Assembly: GCF_963169125.1 (NCBI RefSeq)
Contig: NC_084801.1
Location: 73,039,696 to 73,103,695 of the forward strand
DNA from: Humulus lupulus
Taxonomy: Eukaryota > Streptophyta > Magnoliopsida > Rosales > Cannabaceae
Reading direction: 5' to 3'
Length of the DNA stretch: 64,000 bases
In this document: positions 31,221 to 42,401 of the stretch, in pieces
How positions within the stretch are numbered: position 1 is the first letter of the stretch
How the letters are laid out: every line of letters starts with the position of its first letter
The notes under the pieces: model-generated
The model's database searches: none
Told to the model about the DNA's origin: nothing
Seen by the model: the letters and a program-made list of their open reading frames with translations, nothing else
Program-made: the position numbers and the translations under genes

Positions 31221-33766
31221 GAGGGTTGCATAGGATTCCTAGCGAGTATAGTAGATTCCTCCAAGGTGGCGGCAGTGGGACCGACTGAAACCAGAGTGGT
31301 CTGTGAGTTTCCAGACTTGTTTCCAGCAGATCTGCCGGGATTGCCGCCACAGCGGGAGATTGAGTTCGTCATAGAGTTGGCTCCGGGAGCAGAGCCAGTA
31401 TCCAAGGCACCTTACAGAATTGCTCCGGCAGAATTAAAGGAATTGAAGATTCAGCTACAGGAACTACTGGATTTGGGGTTTGTCAGACCGAGGTTTTCGC
31501 CATGGGGTGCTCCAGTTTTATTTGTTAAGAAAAAGGATGGATCGCTCAGGATGTGCATCGATTACAGGTAGTTGAATAAGTTGACCATCAAGAACAAGTA
31601 TCCATTGCCTTGGATCGACGATTTATTCGATCAGCTTCAAGGGAGTACAGTGTTTTCGAAGATTGATCTCCGATCAGGCTACTATCAGTTGAGGATCAAA
31701 GAAGAGGACATACCAAAGACTGCATTTCGGACACGGTATGGGCATTATGAATTTCTGGTTATGTCCTTTGGATTAACCAATGCCCCAGCGACATTTATGG
31801 ATTTGATGAACAGAATTTTGAAGGACTATTTGGATAGGTTTGTGATTGTATTTATTGATGATATCCTAGTATACTTCCAGTCAGAGACAGAGCATGAGCA
31901 TCATCTGCGCCTGGTGTCGCAGCGGTTAAGAGAGCATAAGCTATATGCTAAGTTTAGCAAATGCAAGTTCTGGTTATCACAAGTTTCATTTCTAGGCCAT
32001 ATCATCAGTAAGGATGGGTTACTGGTAGACCCAAGCAAAACGGAAGAAGTAAGAGATTGGCCTAGACCCAGCAATGTTCTTGAAGTTAGAAATTTCCTTG
32101 GACTAGCAGGTTACTACCGGCGGTTTGTAGAGGGGTTCTCCAGGATTGCTACTCCATTGACAGAATTGACAAGGAAGAAGACCAAGTATGTGTGGACAGA
32201 TCGATGTGAGAATAGCTTTAAAGAGTTGAAGCGGCTGTTGATTACTGCACCAGTGCTGAGCCTGCCAACAGACGATGAGAAGTTTGTGGTCTACTATGAC
32301 GCTTCTAGACAGGGTCTGGGATGCGTGTTGATGCAGGCTGGGAAAGTGATAGTGTACGCATCAAGGAAATTAAAGGAGTACGAGCAGAGATATCCCACGC
32401 ATGACCTGGAGTTAGATGCTGTGGTATTCGCACTTAAAGTTTGGAGACGCTATCTGTATGGAGAGAGATGCGAGATATACACTGATCGCAAAAGTCTAAA
32501 GTATTTCTTTACCCAGAAGGACTTGAATATGCGCCAGAGACGGTGGCTAGAGCTGGTAAAGGATTACGATTGTGATATCCTGTACCATCCTGGGAAGGCT
32601 AATGTAGTGGCTGATGCATTGAGCCGGAGGGGCCCAGGACAGTTGTATAGTTCGAGGCAGATATCTAACAGACTAGCAAGAGAGATGACCAGAGCAGGTA
32701 TAGAGCTAGTGGTTGGTAGGTTAGCCAACATTACTCTTCAGTCAACGCTCCTCGAGAGGATTAAGGAAGCACAGGGAAGGGACCCCCAGTTAGCTGAACG
32801 TAGAGAGAATGTCCTATCTGGAGCAGCTAAGGACTTCTCTATTTCTGAGATGGGTTTGTTGAAGTATAAAGGACGGATTTGTGTTCCGATTGATCCAGAC
32901 ATTCGGCGAGAGATTCTGGACGAGTCTCATACCACTCCCTACTCTTTACACCCAGGTTCTACGAAGATGTATCATGACTTGAAGGTTTTGTACTGGTGGT
33001 CAGGCATGAAGAGGGACGTGGTGGACTATGTGGCTAGATGCCTAACCTGTCAGCAGATTAAGGCTGAACATCAGAGGCCAGCAGGATTATTACAGCCTCT
33101 AGGCATTCCCGAGTGGAAATGGGAAGATATTGCCATGGACTTTGTGGTTGGATTGCCGAAGACCGTGGGTCAGCATGACTCGGTGTGGGTGATTGTGGAC
33201 AGGTATACTAAGTCTACCCACTTCTTACCTGTGAAGACAACTCATACTGTGGAACAGTATGCAGAGCTGTATGTGAAGGAGATTGTTCGACTTCATGGGG
33301 CTCCGAGGTCGATAGTATCCGACAGAGACCCCACTTTTACTTCCAAGTTTTGGAAGAGCCTACAGAAGGCAATGGCCACGCAGCTTCGGTTTAGTACCGC
33401 TTATCATCCTCAGACGGATGGACAGTCTGAGAGGATAATTCAGATACTGGAGGACATGTTACGAGCTTGTGTGTTGGATTTTGAGGGATCTTGGAGTAGG
33501 TCTCTCGCTCTGATTGAGTTCTCGTACAATAATAGTTATCAGGCGACTATCGGAGTGGCTCCGTATGAGATGCTATATGGAAGAAAGTGCAGATCACCGA
33601 TTCACTGGGATGAAGCAGGTGAGAGAAGGTATTTAGATCCTGAGATGGTTTAGAGGACCAATGAGGCACTTGAGAAAATTAGAGCTCGTATGCTCGCCTC
33701 CCAGAGTCGCCAGAAGAGTTATTCAGGTAAATTTCGAGGACGAAATTTTCATGAGAAGGGGATAGT
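31221..33766 (+). pseudogene. Chromovirus RT, RNase H and partial integrase
   Basis: Same frame as gag-protease, broken by TAG at 31218, 31569 and 33651. [18 protein letters not shown], then FIDD at 31851-31862 (Y/F-x-DD active site). RNase [39 protein letters not shown]. Integrase: an HHCC zinc region ending CLTCQQIK, catalytic Asp in AMDFVVGL, second Asp in SDRDPTF, Glu in TDGQSER. After QKSYS at about 33720 the sequence jumps to the last codons before the purine tract, losing about 445 bp relative to the related copy, including the chromodomain. Confidence 0.92.
33753..33762 (+). other. Polypurine tract of the chromovirus
   Basis: GAGAAGGGGA lies four bases before TGTAACGACC at 33767, in the expected place for plus-strand priming. 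Confidence 0.85.
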
Positions 33767-36123
33767 TGTAACGACCCCAAATTCTCTATTAAGGCTTAAG
33801 GGCCTGGAGTAGTGTGCCTGGAGGGCATAATGGGATTCTGTGTGTGACTTTTATGAGTTTAATGCATGATTATGATTTAATGCACGTTATATGACTATTT
33901 GATTAATTGTGATGCATGACTATGTGAATTAGTATGCATGTAGACTTGATTGTCTTAAAAAGAGCATAATAGTAATCTGGCCATTTTGGGCATGTTTTGT
34001 GTTGATATCGGTGATCCATGACTCGAGACGATCCTAGAGTGAGCGGGTTAGCGGAAAAGTCAAAGCGGGAATCTATACTCGGGTTAAGCCTGGGGAGTTT
34101 TAATGAGAATTTGGAAATATATTGAGGTTAATCTTGATGATGAGGAATGTATATTTGATGATTAATCAGGTATTGGGTAGCGAGTGGGAATTATTAGGAA
34201 CACTTGAGGAATTAGTGGAAATTTGGGTAATAGGACTAAAATGCCCCTTTATGGGCATAAAGGTTTAGAATTATTAAGGGAGGGAATTTTGGTCATTAGG
34301 CTTGTAAGAGATAAATGAAAGAAGGGCTTTATACTTAGTGGATTTTGTAGAAAAAGGGGTTATAGGCTGAAAAAGAAAGAAAGAAGAAGAGAAAAGAAAA
34401 CGAGAGAAAAGTTGAAGGGGTTTTTGCTCCAAAAGATCGGTTTGTGGCTCTCCCAACCAATTTCCTTCATTTTTCTTGGAGTCAAGCTCAGTGGAGAGCT
34501 AGGGTAGGCTGACCATCAAGGATCCTAAGCTAGGCTTGAGGATTGGCAAGGGGTTAGCAAGATCCCATCAGAAATTGAGATAAGTTCTTGGGGATTTTCT
34601 GTTTTAGGGTTTGACTGGTTTGGATTGTGTTTTTTAGCTAAATGGATGGGGTTTTTGGGGAAAACAGGTCAAGTTTGTGAAGGTGCAAGCCAAGGAGGTC
34701 TAGGGTTCAATTCAAGGTCGAAATTCCACCCAAGGTATGATTTCTAAGACCCTATCCTTGTTGTTTGAGTGAATTTTTTGGTTTTTAGGTTCATTGTGTT
34801 AGATTTTGAGTTTTGGGTTGCTTGAGCTTGGGATTGAGTTCATGGGATGCTAGGGATGAGTGTGAGGTGTGGTTATGTGTGTTTTTGGGTTTGGAAAAGA
34901 TTTGGGCAAGTTTGGAGTTGAAATGGGATAAGAAAATCGCAAGATGCGATTTTGGGTTTGGTCTGGCTGCAACTAGCGCTACAGCGCTAGTCAGGGGTTG
35001 CTGTTGCCCTAGCCCCTGTTCTGGTGGGGTGGTTATGCTTGTAGCGCTACAACGCCCTCTTTTGAGTGCTGTAGCGCTGCACTGTTCACAGAGGGGATTT
35101 TTGGGCTTTTGTGAAGGGATTTTGACCTAGGGTTCGGGGCTCGATTCCGCCACTTTGTTTTGGGGATCTAGGACTTCCCGGGGGCTCGGGATTAGTCCTG
35201 AGACTAGGTTTGTGACTTGAGGTTGGTGATGACTTTGACTTGTAAATTTTGCTTAGGTAAGCGTTAGGGCTCGGGTAGGATCGTGCTCAAGGAGTCTGGT
35301 GATCAAGGCTACCGAATCTAAAGGTAAGAAAACCGGAACACCCGAGAATGTGTGATTTCAGGGCACGGCCCTAGATTGTATTGTGTGCAAATGTGTAATC
35401 TTAGATGAACTATTGTATGTTTGAATGGTTATTTCATAATGTATTATATGTGTGATTATAATTGAATGAACGGCAAGGCCGAGAGCGGCGAAGGTCGGGT
35501 ACGGCAGTGGGGCCGGAAGTAACGCTCAGCACATGGGATGCTATAGCCAGGGTGGGACCCAAGGGATACATGAGTATCCTACGGTGAGGACCAAGAACCC
35601 AAGCTTTGGTAAGGCCTCTGGGGCGGCATGGCTGTGCTTGTTTAATCTGATGGTTTTTCAATTTATCAATGAATAATGCCAGCTATATTATTTGCATATG
35701 TTATGTACTATTTGGGTTTTCTTGCTGGGCTTCGGCTCACGGGTGCTCCGTGTGGCAGGTAAAAGCAAGGAGTCAGTCAACCGACCATGAGTATGGAGAG
35801 CGTGGGGGCGGCGCGTACATGTTCGGCCTGCCCGACTGCTTTGGTTGAGGGCATTTTGTAAATGGCTGTATTAATCCATTCTTTTGATAGTTAACCTGGT
35901 GTAAATCTATTTTTGAGTTGTAAATATTTTGTAAACCTTATTTTGGGATCCCAGATGTTTGATACTTAACATTTTCAATGAAACTAAACATTTTCAAAGA
36001 GTACAGCCTTAAATTCTGATTTATTCACACTTTTGGTTTTAGAAACCACTTAGAGTCAGCCAAAAGCACAATTTCTATTTTTAAACTCACTTAGTAACGA
36101 CTCTAAGGTAGTAGGGCGTTACA
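33767..36123 (+). repeat. 3' LTR of the chromovirus, 2357 bp
   Basis: It runs TGTAACGACCCC to GGGCGTTACA. It has the same landmarks as the LARD LTR at shorter spacing: an AGCGCT cluster at about 34975-35086, a GCCG-rich block near 35470 and the UUCG hairpin at 35726-35739. Similarity to the LARD LTR is strong in blocks, supporting a shared origin. Confidence 0.92.
34975..35086. repeat. AGCGCT palindrome cluster, chromovirus 3' LTR
   Basis: CTAGCGCTACAGCGCTAG near 34975, TAGCGCTACAACGCCC near 35042 and CTGTAGCGCTGC near 35068 follow the LARD cluster, with some units decayed (TGCTGTTGCCCTAG replaces one). It lies before a CCCGGGGGCTCGGG block, as in the LARD LTR. Confidence 0.8.
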
Positions 36124-36223
36124 CTCATGCATTCAATCATATTAAGCCATCCATTCATTCAACAAAATAAATAAATGCATAAAAGTAAACCCACACAGAT
36201 TCAATATATATATATGTGAAGAT

Positions 36224-36236
36224 GGCTCTGGTACCA
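36224..36236 (-). other. Primer-binding site of the copia element
   Basis: On the minus strand TGGTACCAGAGCC lies two bases inside the 5' LTR. It differs by one base from the initiator-Met tRNA site TGGTATCAGAGC. It confirms that the right-hand LTR is the 5' one. Confidence 0.8.
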
Positions 36237-36238
36237 TT

Positions 36239-38152
36239 TGTTGGTTTTTATTGATCAAATCAGAGATTATACGCAGCGGAAAAACAATCAAATTGTTAAT
36301 TTAATCCCATAATATTTCTAGATCTACTTCTTCACATGGACGTATATATTGAATCCAAGACATGAATAGAAAATAATACCTCAGGTCCTTCCTTACTGCT
36401 ATCTTTTTGTATGGCGAAATCTTTGAGATCTCACACCAAGATCTTCCAAAATGTTCTCATCACACAAAGAAGGAGTGTGGGCTCGCTATACAAATGATAG
36501 GCAATGTCTATTTATCAGGTGTTCTCAACACATGAGATCTGATAAAGTTTGGACCTAGGTTTTGAGAAGAATAGTGACTTTTGTATGTATCACTGTTCTC
36601 TTTCTTTGAGAGAGATTTCAAGATATTTTTCTATCCCTGAAAAGTTACGCTCTGGAAAAAGTGATATCCTATATTTAATATATCCAATATATTAAAATAA
36701 AATCTTAGTTATTTTAAACAATTTGAAAATCACTAATCAGTTATCAGATTTTTGTTTAAATAATAATATTTTAATCATATTACAATATCTCATTATTTAT
36801 TTAATATTTAAATAACTAAAATTGTGGAACCAAGAAACTATTCTGAGTCTCTTATGCGTGTAGCACAGTGACTGTGCACTGTGCTACACGTGTACCACAT
36901 GCCAGTGATGGCATGTCATTTTTTCTAATTTTTATTATTATTTAAATACCAAAAATCCCAAAAATAAATTAATTCAAAATTAATTATATTTTTGTTAAAT
37001 CAAACAATTAATTAATTCTTAATTAATTAATTACACATAATTATACAATAATTATGTTTGATACATAGAAAAATATTTTACTTATCAAATAAGTCTTTTT
37101 TGCCCATTTTTGTATTTACCTTTGTTAGTGTTTGTTTGAGCTATTTCGGGGGCCATGGACCTATAACATTAAGCTCCAATAAATTGAAACTAAATAATTA
37201 AACTCTTTAATTATAATATTTAATTTATTAATTATGATATTTCTCCACTATAAATTCAGAATTGCACTCTTTATGTTATAGATATACTTTTACAGAAATC
37301 TCATCTTAAGTCGTCCATTGATATAACCATCGTACAATAGTTCAAACCTCTAATTAATTAGTTCACAAATTAGAATGGAAGAATTACCATTTTACCTTTC
37401 TAATTTACTTCTTATTCCTTAAGTACCATTAATTCACTAGTGAATAATTAATCTATAATCTAATTATAGATTTGAGCCCAAAATCATTCAGTTCCAGAAT
37501 TAACCCTTTAGGGAACGAATATACAATCTGTTAGGAAAGATTAGAATCCGTATTGTTGATACATGTTCCCAGCCATTCATGATATTAAATCTCCAAAATA
37601 AAAGTCATTAGCCTCATTCTTTGAAGAGACCTTAACGAATGAATCAAAAGATTTAATAAACATGAACAGGAGTTCATGAACACTCAGGATTTAGGTTAAT
37701 CTATAAATGATCATTAGTTATGATATGACTTACAAGTCTTTATTGTTAAATGGTTTTTGGATAAAGACTTTTATTCATATCGGTCCATGTCATATATAAT
37801 CATATTATATAAAGCACCTTTACCGAGATGTCTTACCACATCAATAATCTGAATCTAGATTATTTGTATCATTATGATACTCAGTATACTGTACTTACAA
37901 CTCCAATTAAAGAATTCCATAACTTTAATTTGTTGTTGTTGACTATTTTTATTCATTCATGTGATCTTAATTCTCTCGTACTAATACAAGATCACATCCT
38001 CAATAATGAATATGGATTTTTTTTTATATTTACAAAATTATTCAAACAATAATTTAACAATCTAAATATAACAATAATAATAAACCATTGTATTTATTTA
38101 TTCACAGAAAAAACAAATTTCTTTTACATGCTTTTACGACATATTCCTAACA
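36239..38152 (-). repeat. 5' LTR of the copia element, 1914 bp
   Basis: It runs TGTTGG to CCTAACA on the plus strand. It lacks the solo LTR found in its partner. The inverted-repeat pair at 36857-36915 lies about one third in. Confidence 0.92.
36857..36915. repeat. Nested inverted repeats in copia LTR
   Basis: CGTGTAGCACAGT (36857-36869) pairs with ACTGTGCTACACG (36878-36890), a 13-bp perfect arm. Its inner part GCACAGT (36863-36869) can instead pair with ACTGTGC (36871-36877). A separate hairpin CATGCCA/TGGCATG lies at 36898-36915. In the partner LTR (about 21956-22014) two substitutions weaken the 13-bp arm, while the inner and separate hairpins are intact. Confidence 0.8.
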
Positions 38153-38157
38153 TTTCT

Positions 38158-39444
38158 TGCATTCCTTGGTCCATTGGATCTTCTTGCTGCCCCTTAGTAA
38201 GTTAATGAAGGGGACACACTTTTCCGTAGACTTGGATATGAACTTACTTAGAGAAACTACTCTCCCTGTTAAGCTTTGCACTTCTTTGATTGTTGTAGGT
38301 GACTTCATGTTGATCAATTCTTTGATCTTCTTGAGGTTAGCCTTGATTCCACGTGAATTGACTATGTATCAGAGAAACTTACCAGAACCAACTCCAAACG
38401 AGCACTTGAGGATTTAACTTCATGCAATACTTTCTAAGTATTGCAAAGCATTCCTCCAAGTCTTGAACATGCCCTCCAGCTTCTTTGGACTTGACCAACA
38501 TGTCATTGACATATACCTCAATATTTTTGTCAATCAAGTCTCGGAACATGGCATTCACTAAATGCTGGTAGGTGGCTCCTACGTTCTTCCAGCCGAATGG
38601 CATTACCTTAAAACAGTACAATCCATTGTCTGTCCAGAAGCTGGTATGTTCCTCGTCGGAAGGGTGCATACTTATTTGATTATACCTATAATATGCATCC
38701 ATGAATGAGAGTATTTCTTGTCCTGTAGTTGCATCGACCAGTTGGTCTATCGTGGGTAGTGGGAAGCAATCTTTGTGGCAGGCCTTGTTCAGTTCTGTGA
38801 ACTCCACGCATGTCCTTCAGTTAACGTTTGGTTTTGGGACTAGCACGGGGTTTGATACCCAATCTGGGTAGTAGGCCTTCCTTATAAAACCATTTTCCTT
38901 GGGCCGCTTGACCTCCTCTTTCAGGGCTTGAGATTGGTCTTTGTCAGGCAGTCTCCTTTTTTGTTGCACCAGTGGTTAGTGTTTTCTAGATTGAGGACAT
39001 GGCTTATAATGGACAGAGAAATTCCAACCATGTCCTTATGTGACAAGGCTCAAATATCCTGGTTCTTTTTCAAAAATTCTACCAATCGTGCCTTAATTTC
39101 CACCTTTAGTTCCTTCTTGACTTTCATATCTCTAGTCGGGTCCTCCTCATCTAGTAGGACTTCGTCAAGATCTTTGACTGGTCCTACACCCACGATGTCA
39201 TCCCAAATTGAGGATTAATGTCATTTCCCTCACTTTGGGAAACTTGTTACAATAACAAATCTTCGTTAAAAGGAGCCACCGACTCCAGTAGAGTATTTCC
39301 TTCAATGTCAACTTCCATGTTGACAACGTCATCAGTTCCTTCGTTCCCTTCGCAACAGGTCACCACCATGATGTTTACTCATTGTACTTTCCTAGCTTTG
39401 ACGAACGACACATTATAGGATTCCTTTACCTCCCTTTGGTTACC
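38158..39444 (-). pseudogene. RT of the minus Tat element
   Basis: The RT N-terminus (DKDQSQALKEEV, then NGFIRKAYYPDW near 38890) runs into a frame open from 38807 to 38379 with PTIDQLVDATTG, SFMDAYYRYNQI and GLYCFKVMPFG. The YxDD site reads YVND (mutated codon at 38505-38507), so the catalytic core is dead. A TAG near 38820 and stops after 38379 break it. The stretch 38960-39444 is the protease-RT linker with scattered stops. Copia inserted at 38152, at the RT-RNase H boundary. Confidence 0.82.
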
Positions 39445-40011
39445 CTATAGGCATCCTTGCCCTGCGCTTGTGGGTAACTTCAAAGATAGATGCCAGATAG
39501 ACACTGCTGCTTGTAATGCCATCAAGAGGGTTCTCCCAATGACAATGTTGCAAGTCGATGAGCAATCTACCACTAGGAACTCTGTCATCACAGTTTCGTG
39601 CCTAGGGGTATCCCCCACCGTCACCAGTAGTTTGATAGTTCCAGCTGGTGCTATGCATTCTCCTGTCAGGTTCTTGACCGTGAGCTTCATCTTGTGGAGG
39701 GATGATTTGTAGATGATATCTACTGAGCTTCCCGTATCCACCAAGCATCTCTTCACTCGGGCATTGAGGATTTGAATGGTATGGACCAGAGGGTCTCTGT
39801 GGGGATACCTCACGTGCCTGGCGTCATCCTCCATAAAAGTGAGAGTTTCAATTTCATACTTTGGATTTTTCGGAGACCGCTGCTCGACTGCCATGCACTG
39901 GGAAGACTCCCCTACCTCATGTCTTAGGGTTCTTACACATCGCTCTTGAGAATTGTTACTGTTACATGCTATGTGGGGCCCTCCACATATGGTTTCCAAT
40001 GTGAGGTCCAC
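39445..40011 (-). pseudogene. Protease region of the minus Tat element
   Basis: It is open for 188 codons. The motif CLVDTGSSVDIIY carries the intact catalytic DTG, and a later VIGRTLL matches the second hydrophobic motif of the fold. Layout parallels 3397-3906 on the plus strand, confirming that both belong to one broad Tat group. It is a fragment of a broken gag-pol. Confidence 0.82.
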
Positions 40012-41396
40012 GGCCGCCGACTCTAGTAATAGACTTCATTGATTGGCAGCTTGATGTCAGCTAGCTGATTGGCATAAACTGATTGAATCTTTCCAGCACT
40101 GAAGACCTTCCAAAATTCCTTCCTGGATTGTTCCCAGGAAGTGATCAATCTAGGTTTGAATTTCCAACACCATTCCTAAGCTGAGTCAGAGAAAGTGGTA
40201 GGGAATATCCTGCACTTATAGTCATGCTCCATATTGAGTAACTCCATCTAATCCTCAAACTTTCCAATGTGCCGCACTGGATCCTCCTTCCCACTGTGTG
40301 CTAAAAGTTTTAAGGTCTTGTATTTCGATGGTGGGTGAGTAGCTTGGATCTTGGCACTGAAGGGACTCCTACTTCTATTAGACAGCTTGATATCTGATGG
40401 TTTATTTGTCAGGCCTTGAACAGCCATTGTGAGTGCATCTATCTGAGCCTGCACTGCTGGTGGGATCTTTCCTCCAGGTGGGGTAGACGTCCATGGTACC
40501 CCCTCTTAAGCGCTGATTCTCCTGTTGATGACTTCCGTCAGATCCTGAGGTTGTGAAACTTTCTCGAGCCTACCAAACACAGTATTGGTGTCATTCATTG
40601 GTTCCTTTCCCTTTCGAGACTGAGCGTGTAAAGGTTGTAGGTCCGCCTTGCTCTTGTCGATGTGATCCAGCCCTCGAGCCTCTTCTCCTACATGACTTTG
40701 AGAATTTTTGCAACTATTTCCATTTCTGTCATGCTTCTCAGATGTCTAACCTTCCTCTCCCGTGTCGTTTCATTTATCCCCTGGGAAGGGGCCTTCGGGT
40801 TGGTAACACCCTTACTCCAAGATGAGGTGTTATTCTTCTTAGTCAGGGAGGAGGCAGTCTGGGACTATGCCTTCATCCTGTCTCTGGGAAACTGGTTCTG
40901 AGAGCGTCCTTGGGGTTCGACTCCTCCCTTAGGACTCTATGTTACTACTACATCCCTCCTGCTTTGGCCTGAGCCTCCCTCATTGGCTAACCAGCAACTT
41001 CAGCATTAGCTCGGGCTAACTGGTTAGCTGCCTCTAGGGCCACAACAGCCTCTTGGTGCTTTCGGTCAGCTTCCTGCTCCCTTTGCATCATCCTCTAGAC
41101 TTGCTCATCTATCACCCGTCGTTGCTGTTCCATAGTCTCCCTCTGGAAGTAATTTCTGGAGCAAAGGCCTCCTGCCTCGCCATAAATTGCACCATCTCCT
41201 TTTGGTGAGCATTGTGTGGATCTTCCATATCAGGTTGATCTCCATCCTCCACCTGAGGTTCGTGAACAGGATCGGTGGGGTCCTGAGTGGTGGAATCCCT
41301 GGGAGCTATCTTCTCTGTCTGACTGGGTTTTGGAGGCACTATAAAACTAATGAAAGTGTGTTTATTGATTTCGTACTCTAAATGAATGCACCAAAA
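40012..41396 (-). pseudogene. Gag of the minus Tat element
   Basis: The N-terminus is open near 41345-41112 (VPPKPSQTEK, charged, low complexity). The gag core lies at about 40454-40060 with KEDPVRHIGKFED, then EHDYKCRIFPTTF and SWEQSRKEFW in register, the usual Tat gag pattern, broken by stops. A zinc knuckle is not seen before protease begins at 40011, so part is deleted. The 50 bp next to the LTR hold the phrase TTTTGGTGCATTCATT (minus), which is probably the primer-site region. Confidence 0.7.
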
Positions 41397-42401
41397 TGTT
41401 GCCCTGTGAAATTGGCCAACGGTCGTATGTACAGTATACGACACCTTTTGAACAAAATAAATGTAAATATACAATAGAGTACAAATATCTAAACAAACAC
41501 ACAAAAATTTATAGTGGTCCAACCCTATTCTGATGAACAAAATAACCTAATCCACTTAGTCTTTAGTATTGAATCACAGGATTGACAATTACAAGTATGA
41601 ACTAAACAGTTCACTCGTCACAAATTTTCCCAGAGTCTCTTCTGCAAAAATATCTGTCCCAGAATCCTCCAAAACCAACCATCTTCAATGAAGCTCTGTA
41701 TCCTTTATTTGTAGTACCTAGGGGCTGTTACATGATCAACAAGATTGGGGATCGTGGTTTGATACTCAAATCATTGTGATTGGAGATACATGTCTACCTC
41801 CCCATGATTATGAGATCGTTGGTCTTCTCATTTTTTCTCTGGATCATGGTTGACTATGCACGATTGAAACCTTCAGGAAAATGCTAAGTTTCGATTGGAC
41901 TATGAGACTTTGGTGCTAAGCCTGATGCCCTTTGGGTGGTAGGCCTATTGATCTTCTGGGTGCTAGGCTTGATGACCCATTGGGTGCTAGGCCTGTTGGT
42001 CTTTTGGGTGCTAGGCCCAATGACCCTTTGGGTGCTTGGCCTGTTGATCTTCTGGGTGCTAGGCCTATTGATTTTAACATTAACGAGTGTGAACTTTATC
42101 ATGAAAAGTATACTTGGGAGTCTAGGTCGACCACCAGATAAAGAATAGGGTGGGTAGACCACCCCACAATGTTCTTGAGCATGCCAGGCCAACTACCCCT
42201 AGGGGTTGGGGTCAGGCCGAACACCACCATGGGTTGGCGTCAGGCCAACCACCCCTATGGGCTAGGGCCAGGCCAACCAATCGTAGAAGGTTTAGGCCTG
42301 GTCAACTTCCCCATAGGTCCTGGACCTATCTATTTTTGTTCATCGGTCTTTTTTCAATACTTTGATTCTCCACGTCATCTCTTGAATTTTGAGGGATAAC
42401 A
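41397..42401 (-). repeat. 5' LTR of the minus Tat element, 1005 bp
   Basis: On the plus strand it runs TGTTGCCC to GGATAACA. It matches the solo LTR at 21260-21864 at both ends and in the block near 41500, but has an extra 400 bp that include tandem repeats. An inverted repeat GTCGTAT/ATACGAC lies at 41422-41442. Frames at 41884-42192 and 41932-42148 are repeat translations. Confidence 0.82.
41910..42077. repeat. 24-bp tandem repeat, about seven units
   Basis: Units start GGGTGCTAGGCC or close variants, each exactly 24 bp from 41934 on. Two variants occur, one with TGTTGATCTTCT and one with CAATGACCCTTT, partly alternating, which suggests 48-bp duplications. A looser array with AGGCCAACCACCCC follows at 42165-42310. 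Confidence 0.85.

Larger units (their letters stand above)
28548..36123 (+). mobile_element. Chromovirus (Tekay/Del-like Ty3/gypsy), internally deleted
   Basis: The target duplication CTCAT is perfect (28543-28547, 36124-36128). Order: truncated 5' LTR, gag-protease, RT, RNase H, integrase, purine tract, 3' LTR. Deletions took the 3' part of the 5' LTR with the primer site, and the integrase C-terminus with the chromodomain. Three in-frame TAG stops interrupt what is otherwise one frame. About 20 differences per kb between the shared LTR parts indicate a somewhat older insertion than the LARD. Confidence 0.93.
20728..38152 (-). mobile_element. Ty1/copia element (minus) with two nested insertions
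   Basis: LTRs at 20728-23250 and 36239-38152 are flanked by the perfect 5-bp duplication TTTCT (20723-20727 and 38153-38157). Domain order in minus orientation is gag, integrase, RT, RNase H, as in copia. Nested within it are a solo LTR (21260-21864) and a chromovirus (28548-36123); without these and their duplications the element is about 9.2 kb. The LTRs differ at many sites and the coding region has stops, so it is old and inactive. Confidence 0.92.
19280..42401 (-). mobile_element. Tat-type Ty3/gypsy element (minus), split by a copia insertion
   Basis: Read right to left: 5' LTR (42401-41397), gag (41345-40020), protease (40011-39445), RT (about 38960-38158), then after the copia insertion RNase H and a second RNase H (20722-19820), then 86-87-bp tandem repeats. 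The second, plant-type RNase H after the ordinary one is characteristic of Tat elements. No integrase and no 3' LTR are seen; the left end meets the LTR fragment at 19279. The coding regions have several stops. Confidence 0.8.

Noticed and set aside
41884..42192. 102-codon minus-strand frame with repeated RPSTQ motifs
   Set aside because: It is a translation of the 24-bp tandem repeat in an LTR.
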